NCBI RefSeq assembly: GCF_036013955.1
Contig: NZ_CP107903.1
Location: 6,448,001 to 6,512,000, forward strand
Length of the DNA: 64,000 bases
Origin: Streptomyces sp. NBC_00459
GTDB lineage: Bacteria; Actinomycetota; Actinomycetes; Streptomycetales; Streptomycetaceae
Direction: 5' to 3'
Made by a program: the position numbers and the translations under genes. The notes under the pieces are model-generated. The model saw nothing but the letters and a program-made list of their open reading frames with translations. It searched no databases and had not been told where the DNA came from. Shown here piece after piece: positions 49,794 to 58,846 of the stretch (position 1 is its first letter; every line of letters starts with the position of its first letter).

Positions 49794-51575
49794 CTACTTG
49801 GCGAACAACTTGTAAAGCACGAACGACGAGTTGAGCGGGTCGTACTCCGTCCCACCCACCTTGCTGCCGTACAGGTAGAAGCGGCGCTGATACGTCTCGG
49901 GGATGATCGGCGCCTCCTTCTCCATGAGCTCCTTGTCCAGCGCCGCCCACGCCGCGTTGGCCTTCGCCGGGTCGGTGAGGGCGGCGGCCTTGTCGATCGC
50001 CGCGTCGACCCAGCTCACCTTCAGCTGTGAGACGTTGTTGGCGCCGTTGGCGATCGTCCGGCCGTCGAAGAGGGGCTGGAGCATGGTGTAGCCGGTGGGC
50101 CAGTCGGGGGACCAGCCGAACCACATCACGTCGAAGGAGTTGTCGATCTGCTGGACCTGGTCGTAGTAGCTGGTCGACTCCACCGGCTTGACCACCGGGT
50201 CGAAGCCCGCGTCCTTCAGGGCGTTGGCGATGACGACCTTCGTCTTCTCGTAGGCGTCGTTGCCACCCTGCGGGTAGGTGTAGACGATCTTCTGGCCGAG
50301 CTTGCCGGCCTCCTTCAGCAGCGCCTTCGCCTTCGCGGTGTCGCCCTGCGGTTTCGCCAGCTTGCCGTAGACGTCGAACTTCACCCGGCCCGCCATGTCC
50401 GGGCCGAGGATCGTGGTCGCGTAGTCGCCGGCGGACGGGCCGCCGTAGATGGTCCGGATCTGCTGCAACGGCCAGGCGTAGTTGAGCGCCTGACGGACCT
50501 TCAGGTCGGTGATCCGCCTGCAGTTGATGGCGTAGTAGTACAGGCCCGTCAGCAGTCCGTCGACGGTACGGCTCTTCAGCGCGGGCGTCGTCAGCACCTT
50601 CTGGATGCGCTCGGCCGGTACCCCGCTGTACGCCATCACCGCGTACTGGTCGGTCCCGGAGTCGGCGATCAGCCGGTCGGTGCTCTGGAGCGACTCGGGG
50701 CCGAACTCGAAGGCGAACGAGTCCGGGTAGGCGTTGCGGATCGGGTCGGTCGCCGGGTCCCAGTGGGTGTTGCGGACCATCGTCAGCGACTTGTCGACGG
50801 AGTGCTGGGAGAGCCGGTAGGGCCCGCAGGAGAACGGGTCCTTGTCGTACTTCTCCTTGGTGTCGTGCTTGGCGGACACCGCTCCGTACGACTGCATCGC
50901 CAGCGTCCAGTTGAGGTCCGGGCGGGCCGTCTTGAGGTGGAAGGTGATCGTCTTCTTCGCGGTGTCCGTGACGACCGAGTCGAGGTGCTTGCCGTCGTAC
51001 GGGCCCTTGTAGACCGAGCGGAAGTCGTTGGTGCCGGTCAGCGCGGCCTGGAGGTAGGTGGCGCCCTCGGTGGTGAAGCTGGCGAAGCCGCGCTCGATGC
51101 CGTGCCGTACGTCGTCGACGGTCAGCTCGCTGCCGTCCTCCCACTTCAGCCCGTCCTTCAGGGTGAAGGTCCAGGTCTTGCCGCCGTCCGCCATGGTGCC
51201 GGTGTCGGTGGCGAGGTCACCGACGAGCTTCATCGCGCCGCCGTCGACGCGGTAGCCGGTCAGACAGCGGATGTAGAGGTTGCCGACCTCGGAGTTCCAC
51301 GAGTAGTAGATGCGCTGCGGGTCGAGGTGCGAGAAGTCCTGCGGGCCGATCGGCCGGATCGTGCCGCCCTTCTTCGCCCCCGGGATCTCCGGCGAGGGCC
51401 CCGTGGAGTCCTCCTTGGTGCCGATGGTGACCGACGCGAACTTGCTGGTCCCGGCCGCGTCGCCGCCCCCCGACGTACCACCGCCTCCCCCACCGCTGCT
51501 GCACGCGGACAGAACCATGGAGCCGCCGGCGGCTACCGAGGTGGCGATGACGAAGTTTCTGCGGGAGAGAGACAT
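49794..51575 (-). CDS. Peptide-binding lipoprotein (second Opp operon)
   Basis: This is a 593-residue family 5 binding protein with a twin-arginine-like lipoprotein signal (LSRRNFVIAT, then MVLSAC with Cys near residue 25) and a Gly/Ser linker. Landmarks DFSHLDPQRIYYSWNSEVGNLYIR, DPFSCGPYRLSQHSVDKSL and WFGWSPDWPTGYTM parallel those of the BldKB-like protein, so the two are paralogues of different operons. ATG 51575 follows an AGGCAGGA-like site. It sits between the two permease genes and presumably binds oligopeptides; ligand specificity is unknown. Confidence 0.9.
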   Translation of the reverse strand: MSLSRRNFVIATSVAAGGSMVLSACSSGGGGGGTSGGGDAAGTSKFASVTIGTKEDSTGPSPEIPGAKKGGTIRPIGPQDFSHLDPQRIYYSWNSEVGNLYIRCLTGYRVDGGAMKLVGDLATDTGTMADGGKTWTFTLKDGLKWEDGSELTVDDVRHGIERGFASFTTEGATYLQAALTGTNDFRSVYKGPYDGKHLDSVVTDTAKKTITFHLKTARPDLNWTLAMQSYGAVSAKHDTKEKYDKDPFSCGPYRLSQHSVDKSLTMVRNTHWDPATDPIRNAYPDSFAFEFGPESLQSTDRLIADSGTDQYAVMAYSGVPAERIQKVLTTPALKSRTVDGLLTGLYYYAINCRRITDLKVRQALNYAWPLQQIRTIYGGPSAGDYATTILGPDMAGRVKFDVYGKLAKPQGDTAKAKALLKEAGKLGQKIVYTYPQGGNDAYEKTKVVIANALKDAGFDPVVKPVESTSYYDQVQQIDNSFDVMWFGWSPDWPTGYTMLQPLFDGRTIANGANNVSQLKVSWVDAAIDKAAALTDPAKANAAWAALDKELMEKEAPIIPETYQRRFYLYGSKVGGTEYDPLNSSFVLYKLFAK

Positions 51576-51678
51576 GGGGTGTCCTGCCTGAATCAGGGAG
51601 AAGGGGTGTTCCCGGGGTTCCCGGAGGTGTCCGGTTTTTTTGGGCGGGGCCGGTGCGGGGCGGTGACGGCGCTGCTGT

Positions 51679-52707
51679 TCAGCGCCTGGTCTTCGGGTCC
51701 AGTGCGTCGCGCACGGAGTCGCCGAGGAGGTTGAAGGCGATCACGAAGATCACCATCGACAGGCCGGGGAAGAGCATGTAGGTGATGTCGTTCTGGTAGA
51801 CCTGCGCCCCGCGCTGGATCATCACGCCCCAGTCGGGAGTGGGGTCGCTGAGCCCGACCCCGAGGAAGGCGAGCGCCGCCTCGGTGGTGACGTACATGGG
51901 CAGCGCGAGGGTGGCCTGGATGAGGATCGGGGTCCACAGGTTGGGCAGCAGCTCCCGGAAGATGATCCGGGCCGGGGAGGCGCCGGTGACCTTGGCGGAC
52001 TCCACGAACTCCCGCTCGCGCAGGGCGAGCACCTCGCCGCGCAGCAGGCGGGCGATGGGCGCCCAGCCGAACGCGGTCATCACGGAGATGAGGCTGACGA
52101 CGGTCAGCCAGGTCGGGGTGTTCTCCTCCGGCGACACGAAGACGGAGATCATCACCGGCCAGAAGGCGATGAAGAACAGGGTGGAGGGGAACGCCAGCAG
52201 GATGTCGATGACCCGGCCGACGAAGCCGTCGATCCGCCCGCCCAGATAGCCGGCCGTGAGACCGACGGCGATGCCGAAGACGGTGACCAGCACGGTCGTC
52301 ACCGTGGCGATGAGCAGCGAGTTGCGGATGCCGTAGAGCAGCAGGGTGAAGACGTCCCGGCCGAGCTGCGGTTCGACCCCGAACCAGAAGTCGCCGCTGA
52401 TACCGCCGTTGGGCCGGATCGGGAAACCGAACTCGTTGAGCAGGCCGGTGCCGTTCTGGCCGTATGTCGTGTACGGGTCCTTGCCGTAGACCTTGGCGAT
52501 CAGCGGGGCGGCGATGCCCGCCACGAAGAACAGCACGACCACGGCGGCCGAGACGACCCCGGTGCGGTCGCGGCGGAAGCGCAGCCAGGCGATCCGCCCC
52601 GGCGAGCGGCCGGTGCCGCCGCGGGCCGGCGCGGATGGCGTCGGCGGTACGGCACCGGAATCGGCCGCCACCTGGGGTGCGGTGGCGGAAGGCATAGGCG
52701 AGGTCAT
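51679..52707 (-). CDS. Peptide ABC permease, OppC type (second operon)
   Basis: This is a 342-residue permease, the first gene of the operon. A Pro/Ala-rich cytoplasmic N-terminus leads to GRIAWLRFRRDRTGVVSAAV, then helices, EAA loop REFVESAKVTGASPARIIFRE and C-terminus LLGDSVRDALDPKTRR. ATG 52707 has GGAG 6 nt upstream. It closely resembles the BldKA-like subunit, so operons two and one probably arose by duplication and divergence. A palindromic GGCGTCAATG repeat lies about 85-105 bp upstream. Confidence 0.9.
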   Translation of the reverse strand: MTSPMPSATAPQVAADSGAVPPTPSAPARGGTGRSPGRIAWLRFRRDRTGVVSAAVVVLFFVAGIAAPLIAKVYGKDPYTTYGQNGTGLLNEFGFPIRPNGGISGDFWFGVEPQLGRDVFTLLLYGIRNSLLIATVTTVLVTVFGIAVGLTAGYLGGRIDGFVGRVIDILLAFPSTLFFIAFWPVMISVFVSPEENTPTWLTVVSLISVMTAFGWAPIARLLRGEVLALREREFVESAKVTGASPARIIFRELLPNLWTPILIQATLALPMYVTTEAALAFLGVGLSDPTPDWGVMIQRGAQVYQNDITYMLFPGLSMVIFVIAFNLLGDSVRDALDPKTRR

Positions 52708-52789
52708 GGTGCTCCAGGCCCGGAGTGGTGAGGGCCCCGCGTACAGCAGAACAGCGGGCTGAATATGACTTTTCAGCGCTGATTCAGCT

Positions 52790-52812
52790 GGCGTCAATGC
52801 TTCATTGACGCC
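52790..52812. promoter_or_regulatory. Perfect inverted repeat upstream of the second Opp operon
   Basis: GGCGTCAATG and CATTGACGCC, 10 bp each, flank CTT. On the minus strand it includes a TTGACG -35-like box, so it may be an operator. A second 7-bp repeat, GCTTTGG...CCAAAGC, lies at 52865-52888. No gene is supported in 52708-53174. Confidence 0.5.
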
Positions 52813-53110
52813 TTTGATCTGGACTTTTGTCCTTTGACCCAGGGCTGGGGCGTCGCTTGGTTCAGCTTTGGATGGCCATGACCAAAGCGGGAGGGAACCG
52901 GCGACGTGCCTTCCCCGGCCCCGGTTCCCATGTTCTGCCGCCGGCGGTCCCTGCGGAGTTCCGACGGAACTCTCGGACGATCTTGCCGACGGGGTGAAAT
53001 AACCGCATAAATATGCACGAACCGCGTTAACACGCAGGCAACTTGGCCGACCCGATCTCGATATATGGACGGTCCACTCTGAGGAACGTACGGCCGTGCG
53101 GGTGCCGTAA

Positions 53111-53144
53111 ACGGGCTGGGGCTCGCCATGTAGCCCCAGCCCGT
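53111..53144 (-). terminator. Terminator of the S9 peptidase gene
   Basis: ACGGGCTGGGGCT / AGCCCCAGCCCGT, a perfect 13-bp stem with an 8-nt loop, lies 30 bp beyond the peptidase stop. Next to it GCGTGAGACCT is tandemly duplicated (53155-53176), the second copy running into the stop codon. Confidence 0.8.
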
Positions 53145-53174
53145 TGCCGTACCCGCGTGAGACCTGCGTGAGAC

Positions 53175-55331
53175 CTACGCCGGCCCCAACGCCCTCTTCA
53201 GGAAGTCCACCTGAAGCAGCAGCAGGTTCTCCGCGACCTGCTCCTGCGGGGTCATGTGGGTGACGCCCGACAGGGGGAGCACCTCGTGCGGGCGGCCATC
53301 GGCCAGCAGGGCCGAGGACAGGCGCAGGGCGTGGGCGAAGACCACGTTGTCGTCGGCGGTGCCGTGGACGACCATCAGCGGCCGGTGCGGCTCGGCGGGC
53401 GACGAGAGACCTTCGTCGCCGACGAGCGAACTGTTCGCGTACGCCTCCGGGGTCGCGGCCGGGTCACCGAGATACCGCTCCGTGTAGTGCGTGTCGTACA
53501 GCCGCCAGTCCGTCACCGGGGCGCCCGCGATACCCGCGTGGAAGACGTCCGGCCGCCGCAGCACCGCCAGCCCCGCGAGCCAGCCGCCGTACGACCAGCC
53601 CCGGATCGCCACCCGGGAGAGATCGAGCGGGTAACGCTCGGCGAGGTCCAGCAGGGCGTCGACCTGGTCGTCCAGCGACACCGTGAAGTCGCCGTGGACG
53701 GCTTTCTCCCAGGCGGGCGACCGCCCCGGCGTACCCCGCCCGTCGGCCACGACCACCGCGAACCCCTGGTCGGCGAACCACTGCGAGGTCAGGTGTGCGT
53801 TGTGCGCGGCGACCACCCTGGGGCCGTGCGGACCACCGTAGGGGTCCATGAGGACAGGGAGGGGAGTGACGCCGTCGTAGTCGGTCGGCATAAGCAGGGC
53901 GCATGGAATTCGGCGTGCGCCCCCCTCGGTGAGGGTCATGCGCGGGGACAAACCGGGGTCTTCCGCATACGAGGTGATGGTCGCAGCTCGCTTCCCGTCG
54001 CGCAGCACCTGTACCTGGGCCCCCGGCCGGTCCGGCACCGCCGATACGAGTACGGTCACGCCCCCGGCGCGAACCGCCGAGTGCACGCCGGGCTCTAGCG
54101 AGACGCGCTCCAGTCCGAGCTCATTCACTCGATAGACGTGCACTTCGCCGATTTCGCTGCCGACTGCATCCGCACCTGCCGACGCAGACACGAGCACATC
54201 GTGGGCCGACACGTCCAGCACCGCCCGGACGTGCAACTGGGCTCCGGTCAGGGGCCGTTCACCGACCGCCAACACCCTGGCGCCCCCCTCGTCGGCGATG
54301 CGCACGAGCTGTCCGGAGGGGCTCCAGCAGGGCACACCGGGGAAAAGATCCAGCCAATGTGGATCTTCCTCCGCGTGCACCATCCGGGTCGTCCCCGAAT
54401 CGGGGTCGACGGCCAGGAAGAGCTGCCCGCGCTGGTCCCGCGACTGCACCAGAAGCAGCGGCGCACCCGCCCCTGACCAGTGCACACGCGCCAGATAGGG
54501 GTACTTCTTCCGATCCCAGACGACCTCGGTGCGCACCCCTTCGAGGGTGAGTACGAAGAGCCGCACCTCCGCGTTCGGGGTGCCCGCCGCCGGATACGCG
54601 ACGCGCTGCGGCTCGCGTTCCGGATGCGCCGGATCGGAGATCCACCAGCGGTCCACGGGCGCGTCGTCGGCCCGCGCGACCAGCAGCCGGTCGGACTCCG
54701 GGGACCACCAGAAGCCACGCGAACGGGACATCTCCTCGGCCGCGATGAACTCGGCCAGCCCGTACGTCACGGTCTCCGACTCGGGCTCCGCGAGCGCGCG
54801 GGACTCCTCGCCGGCCAGGTCCGTGAGGTGCAGGGCGCCGTCCGCGACGTAGGCGACGAGCCGTCCGTCGGGGGAGGGGCGCGGGTCGATCACCTGCCCC
54901 CGGGCGGGGATCTCACGCACTGTCCCGGCCTGCAGTTCGGCCACGAAAAGCCGCCCGGACAAGGCGAAGGCGGCCAGTTCCACGGCCGAGTCGGTGGCGT
55001 ATCCGACGATCCCGGCGCTGCCCTCCCGGCTGCGCTCCCGGCGCGCCCGCTCCTCGGCGGACAGCTTCTCGTCGGCCCCGCCGAGGAGCGTGAACGGGTC
55101 GGCGGCGACCCTCCCCCAGCCTTCGGCCGGGGGGACCCCCATCTCGCTTCGCTCGCCGCCGTCGGGCAGGTCGAGCACCCACAGCTTGTTGGCCCGGTCG
55201 GTACCGGCGGAGGACCGCAGGTAGGCGACCCGCGACCCGTCGGGCGCCACGGTGAACGCACGGGGCGCGCCGAGCGTGAATCGCTGGGTGCGGGCGTGCC
55301 GACGGGGGAAGGAGACAGGCTCGGTCGTCAT
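53175..55331 (-). CDS. S9-family prolyl oligopeptidase / dipeptidyl-peptidase IV-like
   Basis: This is a 718-residue serine peptidase. An N-terminal beta-propeller (about 1-470; blades with DGRLVAYVADGALHL and WSPESDRLLVAR) narrows access to an alpha/beta-hydrolase domain. The Glu-bearing LAEFIAAEEMSRSRGFWWSP matches the substrate N-terminus-binding loop of DPP-IV-like enzymes. The catalytic triad is Ser in GWSYGG (about S580), Asp in HGTADDN (about 660-661) and His in GVTHM (about H692). No signal peptide, so it is probably cytoplasmic, where it could trim peptides brought in by the adjacent Opp systems. ATG 55331 is the start at which the propeller sequence begins. Confidence 0.92.
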   Translation of the reverse strand: MTTEPVSFPRRHARTQRFTLGAPRAFTVAPDGSRVAYLRSSAGTDRANKLWVLDLPDGGERSEMGVPPAEGWGRVAADPFTLLGGADEKLSAEERARRERSREGSAGIVGYATDSAVELAAFALSGRLFVAELQAGTVREIPARGQVIDPRPSPDGRLVAYVADGALHLTDLAGEESRALAEPESETVTYGLAEFIAAEEMSRSRGFWWSPESDRLLVARADDAPVDRWWISDPAHPEREPQRVAYPAAGTPNAEVRLFVLTLEGVRTEVVWDRKKYPYLARVHWSGAGAPLLLVQSRDQRGQLFLAVDPDSGTTRMVHAEEDPHWLDLFPGVPCWSPSGQLVRIADEGGARVLAVGERPLTGAQLHVRAVLDVSAHDVLVSASAGADAVGSEIGEVHVYRVNELGLERVSLEPGVHSAVRAGGVTVLVSAVPDRPGAQVQVLRDGKRAATITSYAEDPGLSPRMTLTEGGARRIPCALLMPTDYDGVTPLPVLMDPYGGPHGPRVVAAHNAHLTSQWFADQGFAVVVADGRGTPGRSPAWEKAVHGDFTVSLDDQVDALLDLAERYPLDLSRVAIRGWSYGGWLAGLAVLRRPDVFHAGIAGAPVTDWRLYDTHYTERYLGDPAATPEAYANSSLVGDEGLSSPAEPHRPLMVVHGTADDNVVFAHALRLSSALLADGRPHEVLPLSGVTHMTPQEQVAENLLLLQVDFLKRALGPA

Positions 55332-55505
55332 GCCCCGACCATATTGGCCATGCGCCCCCTTGTGCGGCCGTGCGCCGACCGATGCGCGCGGGCGAATAGT
55401 TATGATCACTGGCGGCAAGTGGGTATGAACCTGCTGGCCACTGTATGGATTTCCTGCCCCCATAGTCCGACCCCCGGTCCCTGGGCCCTTTGGAGGTGAG
55501 CCGCC

Positions 55506-55700
55506 GTGGCGCTCTCGATTTCGGCGGTAGTGCTGCTGGCGATCATCGTCTTCTTGCTGATCAAGAAGTCGGGTCTCAAGGGAGGGCATGCGGTGGTGTG
55601 CATGCTGCTGGGGTTCTACATGGCCTCATCGACCTTCGCCCCGACGATCAGCGACCTGACGACGAGCATCGCGGGCATGATCGGTGACCTGAAGTTCTGA
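55506..55700 (+). CDS. Conserved 64-residue membrane protein
   Basis: This is a tiny two-helix protein (about residues 2-20 LSISAVVLLAIIVFLLI and 28-45 AVVCMLLGFYMASS) with a KKSGLKGG turn. GTG 55506 has GGAGGTGAG ending 6 nt upstream. Similar miniproteins are common in Streptomyces; their role is unknown. It marks the end of the stretch syntenic with the bldK region; the DNA after it looks foreign. Confidence 0.75.
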   Translation: MALSISAVVLLAIIVFLLIKKSGLKGGHAVVCMLLGFYMASSTFAPTISDLTTSIAGMIGDLKF

Positions 55701-56161
55701 GCCGCGCCCGCTGTTCGGGCGCCGGTGCGTGGGCTTCGGTGGGCTCCGGAAGGTGGTTGACCGGAGCCCGAGCTCGCCGGGTGTGTTCCGGGTGGACGGA
55801 CACAACGCTGACGGTCGGCTCGGGGAGCCGGCGAAGGCGTCGCCCGACTTCTGGCGTCTGTACGGCTACCTGGCCGTCCTGGCCGTCTACGGGGCGCAGG
55901 GCGGAACGCATGCCCTGGCCGGCTTGAACGCCGCTTACGCGGGCGGTGGGCAGTTCGGCGAGGTACTTGGCCGAGGAGTTGGTCACCCGGACCGGTGCAC
56001 GCGTTGAGGGCACCGCCAGATCGACCGCCTCAACGTGCTGACCCAGGCCGGTGAGCTCGTCGGCTGGAGCCGTGGTCCCATGACTTGGCGCGGGACGCCA
56101 CAGGCCCCTTGGCGACGACTGCACCCACCGTGCTGTGCATGACCAGCACCGCCCGTAAGAC
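55701..56161. other. Gene-poor stretch, possibly decayed DNA
   Basis: No frame on either strand carries a recognisable motif or a good ribosome site. A minus-strand fragment near its end reads ERERMRKFRMKGKGKAR followed by a stop at about 56162, which looks like the tail of a lost gene. The stretch lies between the core chromosome and the type VII-like cassette. Confidence 0.4.
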
Positions 56162-56268
56162 GTGAACTACCGCGCCTTGCCTTTGCCCTTCATGCGGAAC
56201 TTTCGCATTCGCTCACGCTCATGTTGCGGGCCGTGTCACCGGGACTCCGAAGACGAGGATGATACGCA

Positions 56269-56904
56269 CTATTCCTTGGAGAGCCGCGTCGTCTTCCCAT
56301 TCTCCTCCGCTGCCAAGGAGCTTGAGGGGGAACCGTCCTGCGCGGATACCTTGGCAAGGCTGAGAACCTGATGGCGACGGAGTGTCAGAAAGGCCGCAGC
56401 TGCCAGCAGGAGCAAGGCCAGTGCTGCAGTTCCAAACATCGGCAGATTTACGATGGGCGGGCTGTTGACCCAACTTTGAGTAAGTACCCGAGAAGGGTCC
56501 TGGGGGTCGTAGCGAACCGTCAGGGTCTGCCCGACCTGTACTTCTGGGCGCATTCCCGCATAGTCGTGCAAATTTGTGGTGACAGTCCCATCAGAACTTC
56601 GGAAGCGCACTTCTACGGTCTCAGGTTTGTCGTCGACCTTGGTGACTGCGGCCGTCGCAGTCACCCCGCGGGAACGAAGGTCATCAACGACTCCTTTCGA
56701 GGGAAGCCAAAGCGCGAGGAAGATGCCGACGCAAAGAATCCCCAAGCCCGCGAGAGTGAGGACAAGACGAAGCTGAGGGAGCGGCGGGCGAGGATGCCAG
56801 CCTTCGGCGACTGTCCTGGCTGCCTCTTTGGCCGCCGCGGCTCGGGCAGAACTCTGTGGGTTCCGAAAAGAGCTGGGTGAGCGTTTCCGTTGTTTCTTGG
56901 CCAT
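56269..56904 (-). CDS. DUF3592-like two-helix membrane protein (cassette gene 3)
   Basis: This is a 211-residue protein with a basic N-terminus (MAKKQRKRSPSSF), helix 1 at about 46-68 (LVLTLAGLGILCVGIFLALW), an extracytoplasmic beta-rich domain with TATAAVTKVDDKPETVEVRF and LTVRYDPQDPSRVL typical of DUF3592, and helix 2 at about 155-177. It starts at ATG 56904, 10 bp after the stop of the large glycine-zipper protein, with GAGGAA as ribosome site, so the two are co-translated. Base composition is less GC-rich than the flanking genome. By position it could protect the cell from, or anchor, the large protein. Confidence 0.8.
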   Translation of the reverse strand: MAKKQRKRSPSSFRNPQSSARAAAAKEAARTVAEGWHPRPPLPQLRLVLTLAGLGILCVGIFLALWLPSKGVVDDLRSRGVTATAAVTKVDDKPETVEVRFRSSDGTVTTNLHDYAGMRPEVQVGQTLTVRYDPQDPSRVLTQSWVNSPPIVNLPMFGTAALALLLLAAAAFLTLRRHQVLSLAKVSAQDGSPSSSLAAEENGKTTRLSKE

Positions 56905-56914
56905 TACCTATTCC

Positions 56915-58378
56915 TCATGAGAACCAACCTGAAACGGTATTCTTCACCGCTGAGGCCCCATCGCTGATTGTCTTTCCGGCGCTCTTTACTGATCCGCTGA
57001 CTGCGTTGACGGCCTTCCTGCCGATCTCAGTGTCCTTGAGGAGGTACGAAGCGGTGTAGCCGACACCGAACCCTACGACAATGCCAGCAGCGATTCCCCA
57101 GCCGACCGGTCCACCGACTGCGGCAACGGCTGCCATACCGGCCCAGGTGCCAGCCATGCCGGCGCCCATACCGGCAACGTTGGCGGCAATGGCAACGTCT
57201 TTCTCTTCGCCACCGTGGATGTCCCAGGCGATTGCGCCAATCGTCAGGATCGAACCCACCAGTGGGAGTTTGCCACCGGTCCGCAGGATTTTACCGAAGG
57301 CGCCAGTGCTGCTTGGCGGATGCACGCTGGGAAGGCTCTTCATGACCCAACTCCCAGCATCGCCCACTGACAATTCCATCAGGCGCGAAAATGGTCCCAT
57401 GCCGTACTTTGCCAGAGCGCGCTCGGCCTGGCGACCCGACGACTTTGCTGCTTTTGCGGCTCTCCGTGTTTCCTTCTTGAATACGCGCTTTTCTTCTGGA
57501 GTCATGGCATTGAGTCGACGCTGGTGGAGGTCGGAAGCCGTGTCGCTAAATTTCTGCGCCTGGGATTGAAAATGGTCAGCGTACTTGAACTGTACGCCGA
57601 TAACCCCTGCAATCAATCCGGCGTGGTCGGACCAGGTATCGGCGGGATCACCGAGCTTGGCCACTGCTTTTTTGGCGTGATCCCATGCGATCTCCCAGAG
57701 CTCTGGATCGTTGCTCTGCATCAAGGCGCGATTGAATACCGCACTTGGCTTATCCTTCGGGATGTCGCCACTGAAGACGGAATAAGCCTTGTCAAAGCCA
57801 GGTGCGGGGGACTCGTAATTAACTGCCGCCGTGAACGCAGACCCGAAAATCTTGGTGTCCTCTTTTGCGGTCGGTGCATTCGCGGCCGCAATAGCCAAAG
57901 GGAGGTTCTCAAGTAGCTCAGGATTCATTTTGGCGTAGAAGGCCGAAGTGAAGTCCGGGTCGCCCTTGTGCAGGCTCAGAGTTTCTGCGATCCGGTGGAA
58001 CTCGGCTCCAGCTTGGCTGGGATCAAGATCTCCGGCTTTGTTGACGGCCTCGGCAAGCTCTTTCCCGTCCTTCATGGCCGCGGCTCCGGTGAGGATGGGC
58101 TCGCGGAGCTGAATCATCGGAACCTTTGGATCGTAGCCTCCCTCCGTCTCCATTGCAGCCGCCAGCGTCTGGCGCCGCCGCAACATCGGGAGTTCGTCAT
58201 CGACCCAACTGGCGATCTTTCCGATCTCTGTCAGGCTGCTGGAATCGAGACCGTGCTTTTGGAATCTTCCGAGGAATGCTGCTTTGGCGCCATGCAATTT
58301 CCTGCCGCCGGACTCCAGGCTGCTGATGGTCCTGAGTAAATTCTGGGGATTGATTCCCGAGAAGTTTGGGTCAGTCAT
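56915..58378 (-). CDS. Large glycine-zipper protein, putative type VII-associated effector
   Basis: This is a 487-residue protein with no match I can name. The first ~360 residues are mostly helical and charged (WVDDELPMLRRRQTLAAAM; PEEKRVFKKETRRAAKAAKS). About residues 365-445 are hydrophobic with a glycine-zipper pattern (AGMGAGMAGTWAGMAAVA, GGPVGWGIAAGIVVGFGVG), then a Ser/Lys-rich tail. No signal peptide. This layout, a helical secretion-type N-terminus plus a glycine-zipper membrane segment, is that of pore-forming type VII substrates such as TspA. The ATG at 58378 overlaps the SseB-like gene by 8 bp and has GGAGG upstream. Neighbours are a WXG protein and a DUF3592-like membrane protein. 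Codon use has more A/T than flanking genes. Confidence 0.7.
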   Translation of the reverse strand: MTDPNFSGINPQNLLRTISSLESGGRKLHGAKAAFLGRFQKHGLDSSSLTEIGKIASWVDDELPMLRRRQTLAAAMETEGGYDPKVPMIQLREPILTGAAAMKDGKELAEAVNKAGDLDPSQAGAEFHRIAETLSLHKGDPDFTSAFYAKMNPELLENLPLAIAAANAPTAKEDTKIFGSAFTAAVNYESPAPGFDKAYSVFSGDIPKDKPSAVFNRALMQSNDPELWEIAWDHAKKAVAKLGDPADTWSDHAGLIAGVIGVQFKYADHFQSQAQKFSDTASDLHQRRLNAMTPEEKRVFKKETRRAAKAAKSSGRQAERALAKYGMGPFSRLMELSVGDAGSWVMKSLPSVHPPSSTGAFGKILRTGGKLPLVGSILTIGAIAWDIHGGEEKDVAIAANVAGMGAGMAGTWAGMAAVAAVGGPVGWGIAAGIVVGFGVGYTASYLLKDTEIGRKAVNAVSGSVKSAGKTISDGASAVKNTVSGWFS

Positions 58379-58703
58379 TGGGGCTACCTCCTACTGCCCC
58401 ATTCGCCAACTGAGGGTCCACCAAGACCCCTTGGGCGCCCGATCCCTGCAGCGCCTTTTCCATTCGTTGGGTCGGGATCATCACCCAGGCCTGTTCTTGG
58501 CCCAGAGCTTCGACAAGCAGGGGAACGGAGGTGAACGCCAGACACACCAGTCGTTCCCCACCGCCTTCGGTAGCTACAGGTACGAGCATCACGTCAACGG
58601 TGTCGTGCTGGACCGGGGAGCCGTCGGCGTTCCGAGGAACCTGACTCATGGTGGGAAGCACTAATAGATCGGGAATCTTGGCGGGTGCTGTTGCTGCGGT
58701 CAT
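58371..58703 (-). CDS. SseB-like (SAV_915-type) protein, first cassette gene
   Basis: This is a 110-residue protein: DLLVLPTMSQVPRN, VDVMLVPVATEGGGERLVCLAFTS, VPLLVEALGQEQAWVMIPTQR and a C-terminal GVLVDPQLANG. The pattern resembles SseB-like domains and proteins annotated as SAV_915 family, often found beside WXG100 genes in Streptomyces; that link is from memory. It may act as a chaperone or adaptor. ATG 58703 leads the minus-strand operon, and its end overlaps the next start by 8 bp, so the large protein is translationally coupled to it. Confidence 0.75.
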   Translation of the reverse strand: MTAATAPAKIPDLLVLPTMSQVPRNADGSPVQHDTVDVMLVPVATEGGGERLVCLAFTSVPLLVEALGQEQAWVMIPTQRMEKALQGSGAQGVLVDPQLANGAVGGSPND

Positions 58704-58846
58704 GGAATCAGGCTAGGCGGTATGGACGACGGGAAGCAATGCGATGGCCCGGGAACTACACGATCGGGTCGTGATTGTGGGAGCCAGGGTTCGGGTTGGT
58801 ACGGTGTTGAGCAGTCGGCAGGTCGGTGTGCATAGAGGGTGCAGTC

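Noticed and set aside
55729..56007. 92-residue plus-strand frame after the tiny membrane protein gene
   Set aside because: No ribosome site, no domain, and mixed composition; treated as noncoding or decayed DNA.
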